From assembly GCA_913053815.1 (NCBI GenBank), contig CAJXGK010000166.1, forward strand, positions 1-5,190: a stretch of 5,190 bases of DNA, in the 5' to 3' direction. The notes beneath the pieces were generated by a model. It saw nothing but the letters and a program-made list of their open reading frames with translations. It ran no database searches and had not been told where the DNA came from. This document shows positions 1-4,936 of the stretch, piece after piece. Origin of the DNA: an uncultured Rhodanobacteraceae bacterium (GTDB taxonomy: Bacteria; Pseudomonadota; Gammaproteobacteria; Xanthomonadales; Rhodanobacteraceae). Position 1 is the first letter of the stretch. Every line of letters begins with the position of its first letter. The position numbers and the translations under genes are program-made.

Positions 1-23
1 CGTGGTGTCCTGGAGAAACGCGA

Positions 24-59
24 CGCCAGCACCGCGACAAAAATGTCATGGTGCTGGCG
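24..59. repeat. Strong inverted repeat (hairpin), possible terminator-like element
   Basis: A 10-bp perfect inverted repeat (CGCCAGCACC at 24-33, GGTGCTGGCG at 50-59) encloses a 2-base mismatch, then a second 4-bp stem (GACA 36-39, TGTC 44-47) capped by an AAAA loop. It lies about 38 bases beyond the stop of the minus-strand gene at 97-360, so it could end that transcript. Neither strand shows a run of T after the stem, so it is not a canonical rho-independent terminator. It could instead be a REP-like repeat or a protein binding site. The structure is certain; the function is not. Confidence 0.6.
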
Positions 60-96
60 AAATGGGGGCGGGGTCCCCACACCCGCGGCGCGGCGC

Positions 97-360
97 CTAG
101 CGGTGATGCGCCGCGTAACCGTCAAGCGCGACGTTGGACGGTACACGACGTACCCACGCCATCTTGGCGTGGTTCAACGCAAGCCGAATCACGAACGCTG
201 GCGAGCGCTCGCACGCGGCGATTACGCGCTCGCTCGCTCCTGCGGCGCGCAGTTGCGTAGCGAGCGCTGCGACGCGCGCTTGCGCGTCTGCTTCGGCATC
301 GTCGCTCAACGCGCCTAGCGCGTGAACGGCTCGGACGTACTTTTGAATCAGCTTATGCAT
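97..360 (-). CDS. Unrecognised small protein, 87 aa
   Basis: I do not recognise this protein. The start at 360 is supported by an AGGAGAGG ribosome binding site four bases upstream; the same frame stays open further upstream but without a better start. The product is small, alanine- and arginine-rich, without membrane segments or a signal peptide. An N-terminal stretch (MHKLIQKYVRAVHALGAL) could be an amphipathic helix. It is followed by an acidic SDDAEADAQ patch, a helical Ala-rich middle with one cysteine (AACERS), and a C-terminal part with NHAKMAWVRRVPSN. Two or three helices are likely. Codons are strongly GC-rich in third position, unlike the ettA-glyA segment, which fits an origin elsewhere. 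A candidate promoter lies at 449-476 and a hairpin follows the stop. Gene reality is likely from the ribosome binding site and codon pattern; function is unknown. Confidence 0.6.
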   Translation of the reverse strand: MHKLIQKYVRAVHALGALSDDAEADAQARVAALATQLRAAGASERVIAACERSPAFVIRLALNHAKMAWVRRVPSNVALDGYAAHHR

Positions 361-364
361 TTGA

Positions 365-372
365 CCTCTCCT
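365..372 (-). promoter_or_regulatory. Ribosome binding site fixing the start of the 87-aa gene
   Basis: AGGAGAGG on the minus strand is a near-perfect anti-16S match, four bases before the ATG at 360-358. The spacing is slightly short but workable. It decides for this start against in-frame ATGs further upstream. Confidence 0.7.
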
Positions 373-395
373 CTTGGGTTCGCTCTTTTTGACGG

Positions 396-2138
396 CTACG
401 CGGGCCTCGTATTCAAAAAAATGTATTCGAAAATAAAATGTCGACGAATGAATAGAACGGGTCGCGCGTTCGTCAAACGGGTATGAAAGACGACACACAG
501 ATTACAGAAGATATCGCGGCCCAAATCGTCGCGATTGCCGAGAATGGCGCGCAAACGCCCGAAAAAGTCCGACCTGTAACGCGCCAGTTCCTGCACCTTG
601 CGCGCCAGGGCAAGATTGAGCCGGCGGCCAAGGTCGGCGATCTGGGTCTGGCTTTCCTTGTCGCGGGACTCCGATGCCTCCAGCGCTTCTTCAAGCGCCG
701 CCAGGGTTTCGGTGTCCAGATCGTTGGTCGGCTCGTCAAGCAGCAACACATTGCCACCCTGCATCAGGGTCTTGGCCAGATGCAAGCGACCTCGCTCACC
801 TCCGGAGAGCAGACTGACCAACTTCTGCTGATCGGTCCCCTTGAAATTGAAACGACCTAAGTAGGCGCGCGACTGCAATTGGTAATTGCCAATGGTAATG
901 ATGTCAGCACCACCGGAGATTTCCTGCCAGACATTCTTGTTGCCATTAAGGGCTTCGCGTGACTGGTCAACATAGGCAAGTTTGACCGTGTGGCCGACCT
1001 TGACCTCACCCCGATCGGGATGCTCGATACCGTTGATTAATTTTAGCAACGTGGACTTGCCGGCGCCATTGGGACCGATTACACCAACGATGGCACCAGG
1101 CGGTACCTTCAACGACAGATCCTCGATCAGTAGACGGTCAGCAAATGACTTGAACACGTTGACGAACTCGATCACTTCGCTGCCCAGGTGCTCCCCAGGT
1201 GGAATGTAGATCTCGTTGGTCTCGTTGCGCTTCTGATACTCGACCGAGTTCAGTTCTTCGAAATGCTGCAGGCGTGCCTTACCCTTGGACTGGCGACCCT
1301 TGGCGGCCTGGCGCACCCACTCCAGCTCACGCTTGATGGCTTTTTTACGGGCCTTTTCCGCCACGGCTTCCTTAGACAGCCGCTGGTCTTTCTGCTCCAA
1401 CCAGGAAGAGTAGTTGCCCTTCCACGGAATTCCCCGTCCCCGATCGAGTTCGAGAATCCACTCAGCCGCATTGTCGAGAAAATACCGGTCATGGGTAACC
1501 GCCACCACAGTACCCGGAAAGTCGTGCAGGAATTGCTCCAGCCAATCCACCGACTCCGCATCCAGATGGTTGGTGGGCTCATCGAGCAGCAACATGTCAG
1601 GTTTTGATAACAGCAGCCGGCACAAGGCCACGCGACGTTGCTCACCACCGGATAACGAGCCAATAAGGGCATCCCAGGGTGCTAGACGTAACGCATCGGC
1701 CGCGACCTCCAGCTGGCGCTCCAGGGCATGCGCATCGTTAGCGGCCAGCAGATTTTCAAGATGTTGCTGTTCCTCGGCCAGCTTGTCAAAATCCGCACCT
1801 TCCTCGGCATAAGCGGCATATACCTCTTCCAGTCGTGCCTGGGCCTGCAAAACTTCTCCGACCCCTTCTTCCACTGTTTCACGCACGGTTTTTTGCGGAT
1901 CAAGTTGGGGCTCCTGGGGCAGGTGTCCGACCTTGATGCCCGGCTGTGGACGGGCCTCACCCTGGAAGTTCTTGTCAATGCCCGCCATGATTCTGAGCAC
2001 GGTAGACTTGCCCGCGCCATTCAACCCCATCAGACCAATCTTGACACCGGGGAAAAAACTGAGGGAAATATCCTTGATGATCTGGCGGTTCGGGGGGATG
2101 ATCTTGCTAACCTTGTTCATCGTGTAGATGTAGCGCAT
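396..2138 (-). CDS. ettA: EttA, energy-dependent translational throttle ABC-F ATPase; 3' end replaced, in-frame fusion
   Basis: EttA is a cytosolic ABC-F ATPase that binds the ribosomal E site and gates the first steps of elongation according to ATP/ADP level. The start at 2138 is preceded by GGAG at a 6-base spacing, and the N-terminus (MRYIYTMNKVSKIIPP) matches the family. Domain 1 shows Walker A GLNGAGKST (38-46), signature LSGGEQRR (162-169), Walker B ending LLLDEPTNHLD (183-193, Glu187) and switch His216. The linker of about 245-320, with KGRQSKGKARL, is the P-site tRNA interaction motif. Domain 2 shows GPNGAGKST (355-363), LSGGERGR (444-451) and LLLDEPTNDLD (465-475, Glu469). EttA identity stops at about residue 486. 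The expected remainder of roughly 70 residues, with the second switch histidine (SHDRWFLD-type motif), is absent. In its place are about 50 residues of a MotB-like protein and then a noncoding-like tail to residue 580. As read, the product would lack a complete second ATPase site and is probably non-functional or a chimera. Confidence 0.93.
   Translation of the reverse strand: MRYIYTMNKVSKIIPPNRQIIKDISLSFFPGVKIGLMGLNGAGKSTVLRIMAGIDKNFQGEARPQPGIKVGHLPQEPQLDPQKTVRETVEEGVGEVLQAQARLEEVYAAYAEEGADFDKLAEEQQHLENLLAANDAHALERQLEVAADALRLAPWDALIGSLSGGEQRRVALCRLLLSKPDMLLLDEPTNHLDAESVDWLEQFLHDFPGTVVAVTHDRYFLDNAAEWILELDRGRGIPWKGNYSSWLEQKDQRLSKEAVAEKARKKAIKRELEWVRQAAKGRQSKGKARLQHFEELNSVEYQKRNETNEIYIPPGEHLGSEVIEFVNVFKSFADRLLIEDLSLKVPPGAIVGVIGPNGAGKSTLLKLINGIEHPDRGEVKVGHTVKLAYVDQSREALNGNKNVWQEISGGADIITIGNYQLQSRAYLGRFNFKGTDQQKLVSLLSGGERGRLHLAKTLMQGGNVLLLDEPTNDLDTETLAALEEALEASESRDKESQTQIADLGRRLNLALARKVQELARYRSDFFGRLRAILGNRDDLGRDIFCNLCVVFHTRLTNARPVLFIRRHFIFEYIFLNTRPA
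449..476 (-). promoter_or_regulatory. Candidate sigma70-type promoter for the 87-aa gene
   Basis: On the minus strand TTGACG (471-476) is a five-of-six match to the -35 box. It is followed after 16 bases by TATTCA (449-454) as a -10 box. The region between it and the start is AT-rich compared with its surroundings. Transcription would begin near 440 and give a leader of about 80 bases. This is a motif match only. Confidence 0.4.
525..680 (-). pseudogene. Internal fragment of a MotB/OmpA-like peptidoglycan-binding protein, fused to ettA
   Basis: Residues of about 487-537 of the ettA reading frame do not belong to EttA. They include ESRDKESQTQ, IADLGRRLNLALA, KVQELARYRSDFFGRL and AILGNRDD. These resemble the conserved junction between the coiled coil and the C-terminal OmpA domain of the MotB-like proteins common in alphaproteobacteria, inner-membrane anchored proteins with a periplasmic OmpA domain. 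That family continues with a VVGDRFVFQSEVLF-type motif right after this point. Here the sequence turns into an unrelated AT-rich stretch instead, so both the N-terminal membrane anchor and the OmpA domain are missing. The fragment is in its native frame relative to ettA. Family identity is recalled from memory of the motif and should be searched. Confidence 0.65.
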
Positions 2139-2144
2139 GTCTGA

Positions 2145-2148
2145 CTCC
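2145..2148 (-). promoter_or_regulatory. ettA: Ribosome binding site of ettA
   Basis: GGAG on the minus strand, 6 bases before the ATG at 2138-2136, chooses the MRYIYTM start. The open frame continues to an ATG at 2207, but those 23 extra residues have no counterpart in EttA. Confidence 0.6.
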
Positions 2149-2527
2149 GGATCGCCCGCAGCGACGGGATGTGGCCGGCGGGCCGCATTACCCTGCGGTG
2201 CTTGCAATGAATGGTAGGACGGCCTCGCCGCCTATTCGTACACCGGACGCGTTCCACCCGGCACCGGTAAGATGCAGACAGGAACAGATTTTCCGGTTAT
2301 CGCGCCTTCGTGCCCATGCTAATCGGCCCAATAATCAGGCCGCTGCCTGCTACGAGTGCGATACAGATAAGCATTATCGCCGAGCCGCCTCCAGGTTGCC
2401 AATCGACGGAGACGACTGCGTCCGGCGGTACAAGAAGATGAGCAGAGTATGATCTGTTGCATGGAATCCGATAGCTCTGCAGCCTGAACCGAACGGATGG
2501 CTATCCAGGCCGCCCTATCACCCAACG

Positions 2528-2532
2528 AGGAG
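2528..2532 (+). promoter_or_regulatory. Ribosome binding site of the cytochrome c gene
   Basis: AGGAG lies 8 bases before the ATG at 2541, an ideal spacing. It supports this start, which also gives a complete signal peptide. Confidence 0.75.
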
Positions 2533-2540
2533 ACTGAAAC

Positions 2541-3005
2541 ATGACCCGATTGAGCATATTACCTTCCAAGCATCATCCTATTGTGCAGACCTTAGTGTTG
2601 ATCGCCGCGCTGGTCGGGTTGGGGGGGGCGGTTTCCGCACAGGCTGCCATCAATGGGCCATTGGCCAAGACCGTGGCTCAAGGCAAACAGATTTTTCTCC
2701 ATGATACCTTTGGTGGCCGGGGCCGGACCTGCAGTGCCTGCCATCAGGGTGCCGGCCTTGCCGCAACCGTGACTCCAAAGGGTTCCAGATTCCCCAATCT
2801 CAGCAATGCTGCGGCAATCTTTCCACGCTACAGTGCGCGGGCCGGGCGGGTCATTACCCTGCAAGAACAGATCCGTGGCTGCGTGAAGGGGGCCTTGGGC
2901 GGCACGCCTCCCGCCTACGGCAGTTTGACTATGCGGGCGTTGGTTAGCTATCTGACCTCGTTATCCCAGGGTAAGCCCATCGACATGGGGGGTAAGCTAC
3001 AGTGA
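2541..3005 (+). CDS. Exported monohaem c-type cytochrome, TsdA/SoxA-like class, 154 aa
   Basis: This is a small periplasmic electron carrier or redox subunit. Residues 1-35 form a Sec signal peptide: a short basic start, a hydrophobic core (LVLIAALVGLGGA) and a probable cleavage site after AQA at residue 35. One haem-binding CxxCH motif, CSACH, is at 64-68. Around it are conserved-looking blocks: GKQIFLHDTFGGRGRTC before it, RFPNLSNAAAIFPRYSAR after it, then a helix with IRGCVKGALGG (111-121) and a C-terminal helix with MRALVSYLTSLSQGKP. This order recalls the haem domains of thiosulfate dehydrogenase TsdA and SoxA. In those proteins the distal haem ligand is a cysteine; Cys114 is the only other cysteine here and sits in the corresponding helix. 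Met131 is the conventional alternative. There is only one haem domain, where TsdA has two. No partner gene is adjacent: ettA is divergent and the membrane protein is convergent. The cytochrome call is firm; the substrate is unknown. Confidence 0.9.
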   Translation: MTRLSILPSKHHPIVQTLVLIAALVGLGGAVSAQAAINGPLAKTVAQGKQIFLHDTFGGRGRTCSACHQGAGLAATVTPKGSRFPNLSNAAAIFPRYSARAGRVITLQEQIRGCVKGALGGTPPAYGSLTMRALVSYLTSLSQGKPIDMGGKLQ

Positions 3006-3243
3006 CCGGAGACGCCTGGGCATCACAATAAACCAACTGTACGGCCCGATGGCTGCGTTGTGTTCCCGCTGACTGTGTTGCTGCCGGCCTCCTGATAGGT
3101 CTTGGAGATCCGCTCCGGGATATCTTGTATTCGGATCGCTCGCTATGGTTTTTTGAAAGACTGTCCGCAACCACATGAGCGGGACGGGGGCTGACGAAGC
3201 CGGTGATCGCGGACATAACTGCCCGCGGTAATCGTTCGGTTTC

Positions 3244-4380
3244 TTAGGGTCGGCTCCTAAGTGCGCGCTTGAGCTTTTTTTCCGCGGTGGAGAGTAGATT
3301 GGCCGGACTGATACTATGGTCGATGGCACGCTCGGCAACGATGACATTTCGACCACCGTACGGATTGGAAGGTGAATCGGTTTGGTCATAGAGGGTATTC
3401 ATCAAGTCCCGCAGTTCCTGGTAACTATAACCGGTAGCGATAACCCCAAGAAAATGGCTCGACCAGCGAACCGCTTGCATGCCTGGGGGCAAATGCTGCT
3501 CCAGGTAGGTCACCTCACGTGACAACCGTTCGCTGTCCGACTGCCGATTCGGGGCCGCTGCGCTGGCCTGAGGAATAGCCATCATCCCCACTCCTATGTA
3601 GCGCTTGGCCTGGGCTTGGTCATCCCAGAATAATTTTATAAGCTCCAAGGCGGCTTGCTTGGTCAGCAGCCCTGTTTCGGCATCAAAATCCGCCAGCCGA
3701 TGCCTTTGCCAAAACAAGTTGAACTGCAGTAGCCCTGCCAGTACCGCAGAACCTCCGATAACCACCACCAACCACAACTCAGCCACGAGCGCGGCACTGA
3801 ATGCCAGCGGATCGGTCGTTCCCGTATGGGAGATGGCCACCAGAACCAGCATGGCCAAAAGAATGGGTAGCGACTCCAGCAGCGTCAATGGGAACAGGGC
3901 TAGTCCCGAAATGTAAACAATGGGTAATTGTCGATAAAGAAAGATCGCTGCTGACTGCGTTGCCGTGATATGAAGGTTGTTAATTTGCCAATGGTAGAAA
4001 ACAGAATGAGCAAAAATCTCAAAAATTTCTGGTATCGCCACCAGGCAAATTAGAAAGAAATAGGCGGTCAACCAGGATGCACGCTCCACCATAACGACCG
4101 AGAAAATCAGCACGGCACCCAGAAAAAGGGTTACCAGCAGACGGCCGTATACCAACGAGATAACCACTGATGAAGGGAATATCAGTACATCAACAGCCAG
4201 CCACATGGGTACCAGAACCATGAATACCCAAGCCAATACTTCCGTGCGCCGCAGGATGATCTGCGCCCGTTCGTGCATGAACATTGGAGCGGATGGTGAT
4301 TTAAAAAGGAAACCGGGTTGGTCTGCGGATGTGCCCATGAAATAGGACAATTGCCTGTGCAAAAAGACAACGGGATTCAT
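3244..4380 (-). CDS. Membrane protein with degenerate GGDEF domain, 378 aa
   Basis: The start at 4380 follows GAGG at a 7-base spacing. An ATG at 4479 would add 33 residues with no ribosome binding site. After a soluble N-terminus (1-45, with HERAQIILRRTEVL at the first helix) come about six membrane segments near 48-67, 80-98, 102-120, 152-168, 170-186 and 196-222, an arrangement like MASE-type sensor domains. After a basic stop (WQRHRL) a GGDEF-like fold begins: DFDAETGLLTKQAAL (231-245) matches the DxLTGLxNRRxL opening, and NLLSTAEKKLKRAL (361-374) matches the closing LLxxADxALYxAK helix. The signature loop, expected as RxGGDEF, reads RWSSHFL (305-311), so the catalytic residues are gone. 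The RxxD inhibitory site is also absent (PPGM at the equivalent place). It is therefore predicted not to make c-di-GMP and may act as a receptor or protein-interaction module. The assignment rests on position and pattern. Confidence 0.75.
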   Translation of the reverse strand: MNPVVFLHRQLSYFMGTSADQPGFLFKSPSAPMFMHERAQIILRRTEVLAWVFMVLVPMWLAVDVLIFPSSVVISLVYGRLLVTLFLGAVLIFSVVMVERASWLTAYFFLICLVAIPEIFEIFAHSVFYHWQINNLHITATQSAAIFLYRQLPIVYISGLALFPLTLLESLPILLAMLVLVAISHTGTTDPLAFSAALVAELWLVVVIGGSAVLAGLLQFNLFWQRHRLADFDAETGLLTKQAALELIKLFWDDQAQAKRYIGVGMMAIPQASAAAPNRQSDSERLSREVTYLEQHLPPGMQAVRWSSHFLGVIATGYSYQELRDLMNTLYDQTDSPSNPYGGRNVIVAERAIDHSISPANLLSTAEKKLKRALRSRP

Positions 4381-4387
4381 TACGTGA

Positions 4388-4391
4388 CCTC
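4388..4391 (-). promoter_or_regulatory. Ribosome binding site of the degenerate GGDEF gene
   Basis: GAGG on the minus strand lies 7 bases before the ATG at 4380-4378. It is the reason for preferring this start over the upstream ATG at 4479. Confidence 0.55.
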
Positions 4392-4402
4392 GGAATAGCC
4401 AA

Positions 4403-4437
4403 TGGCACGGTACACTACGCGGCATCTGCCCGTGCCA
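4403..4437. repeat. 8-bp inverted repeat upstream of the degenerate GGDEF gene
   Basis: TGGCACGG (4403-4410) and CCGTGCCA (4430-4437) are perfect inverted repeats separated by 19 bases. The element lies 22 bases upstream of the start of the minus-strand membrane protein, just ahead of its ribosome binding site. It could be a leader hairpin or an operator for a dimeric regulator. It does not match a riboswitch I know. Confidence 0.45.
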
Positions 4438-4722
4438 GTATCGGAATGGCTCTCTAGCCTGGGAAAGGACCCATCCCACACCTGAAAAATTATGTTACCG
4501 ATTGTATTTCTGAACCCCTTGATCCAGGACAAAAGTTGCGTGAATTTCGGTGTGGCTTTGCGACGCAGACTGGGCGGTTCCCAGGCCGTGGATCAGGCGC
4601 TACCGAGAGGGACGTGAAGAGGCCATAATAACCGCCGCCACATCGGATTCGCTCCAGCTGCTGTGGACATTGCTCGATCATCCGATCCCGGATAGTCCCG
4701 GCAACACAGAAGTTTCAGGGGC

Positions 4723-4728
4723 TATACT
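4723..4728 (+). promoter_or_regulatory. glyA: Candidate -10 box of the glyA promoter
   Basis: TATACT is a five-of-six match to TATAAT, about 38 bases before the glyA ATG, giving a short leader of about 30 bases. The best -35 candidate, GCAACA at 4701-4706 with a 16-base spacer, matches only three of six positions. The assignment is therefore tentative. Confidence 0.4.
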
Positions 4729-4765
4729 TTTAGATCTTCTCTGGAACTGTCCTCGAGGATTGCTG

Positions 4766-4936
4766 ATGTTTTCCAAGTCCATGACCATTGCTGATTACGA
4801 TGCGGAACTGTGGCACGCCATGACCGCCGAGGCTTCGAGACGGGAATGGCTGGACTACAGGCGACTAGGGACGGTCGTGGAAGTGAGCTTCAATGGCCTG
4901 CTGACCCAACGCGAGAGGGAAGCGATGCATGGGTAG
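4766..4936 (+). CDS. glyA: GlyA N-terminus fused in frame to a BrxA-like C-terminus, 56 aa
   Basis: GlyA (serine hydroxymethyltransferase) is a PLP enzyme that converts serine and tetrahydrofolate to glycine and 5,10-methylene-tetrahydrofolate. The first 25 residues (MFSKSMTIADYDAELWHAMT, then AEASR) are a typical GlyA N-terminus, and GAGGA at 4755-4759 is a good ribosome binding site 6 bases upstream. GlyA should continue with a QEDHIELIASEN-type motif and run to about 417 residues. At 4838-4846 the sequence changes to REWLDYRRLG and the frame stops 31 residues later. All catalytic residues of GlyA are therefore missing. The new sequence continues in the same frame as the end of a BREX gene. 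As written, this reading frame is a chimera with no SHMT activity. Confidence 0.85.
   Translation: MFSKSMTIADYDAELWHAMTAEASRREWLDYRRLGTVVEVSFNGLLTQREREAMHG
4841..4936 (+). pseudogene. brxA: C-terminal fragment of probable BREX protein BrxA (DUF1819)
   Basis: After the breakpoint the frame reads REWLDYRRLGTVVEVSF, then NGLLTQREREAMHG and a stop. Its stop overlaps the brxB start by 8 bases, the tight coupling expected of brxA-brxB at the head of BREX operons (types 1, 5 and 6 carry both genes). BrxA is a small DNA-binding protein of about 200 residues; only about 31 remain. The identity comes mainly from position before brxB and from the look of the C-terminus, so it is less sure than brxB itself. 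Confidence 0.5.
4915..4920 (+). promoter_or_regulatory. brxB: Ribosome binding site of brxB
   Basis: GAGGGA inside the end of the preceding frame lies 8 bases before the ATG at 4929. It supports this start over the out-of-frame ATG at 4925 and implies translational coupling with the upstream frame. Confidence 0.55.

Larger units (their letters stand above)
2139..2540. other. Divergent intergenic region between ettA and the cytochrome c gene
   Basis: About 400 bases separate two divergently transcribed genes and should hold both promoters. On the plus strand TATGAT (2448-2453) is a fair -10 box, but no good -35 box sits 16-18 bases upstream. No convincing ettA promoter was found on the minus strand. 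A minus-strand open stretch at 2297-2500 encodes a hydrophobic segment (MLICIALVAGSGLIIGPISM) but has no start with a ribosome binding site. I see no RNA gene or repeat here. Confidence 0.5.
4381..4765. other. Divergent intergenic region between the GGDEF-like gene and glyA
   Basis: These 385 bases separate the minus-strand membrane protein from glyA. They hold the inverted repeat at 4403-4437 and a candidate glyA -10 box at 4723-4728. The middle part is AT-rich around 4485-4515 and could carry the minus-strand promoter: CATAAT and TACAAT hexamers are readable there, but no -35 box is correctly spaced. Open frames across 4550-4765 (plus) and 4490-4681 (minus) look random in composition and lack ribosome binding sites. 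I see no structured RNA. Confidence 0.5.

Noticed and set aside
201..212. Perfect 12-bp palindrome GCGAGCGCTCGC
   Set aside because: Lies inside the 87-aa gene in very GC-rich sequence rich in GCG and CGC repeats; no sign of function.
483..860. Plus-strand open frame opposite the end of ettA
   Set aside because: It mirrors codons of ettA and the MotB-like fragment on the opposite strand, and also crosses the breakpoint; it has no independent coding signal.
2139..2207. Upstream extension of ettA to an ATG at 2207
   Set aside because: The 23 added residues have no EttA counterpart, and a ribosome binding site fits the start at 2138.
2297..2500. Minus-strand open stretch with a hydrophobic segment upstream of ettA
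   Set aside because: No ATG or GTG start with a ribosome binding site before the hydrophobic part; probably chance, though a tiny 25-residue peptide cannot be excluded.
3208..3227. CGCGG/CCGCG hairpin between the convergent cytochrome and GGDEF-like genes
   Set aside because: Only a 5-bp stem with a 10-base loop and no T tract on either strand; too weak to call a terminator.
4381..4479. Upstream extension of the GGDEF-like gene to an ATG at 4479
   Set aside because: No ribosome binding site there; the start at 4380 has GAGG at correct spacing, and the inverted repeat lies in the extension.
4550..4765. Extension of the glyA frame upstream to an ATG at 4550
   Set aside because: The residues before the canonical GlyA methionine look random, and glyA has its own ribosome binding site and -10 box.
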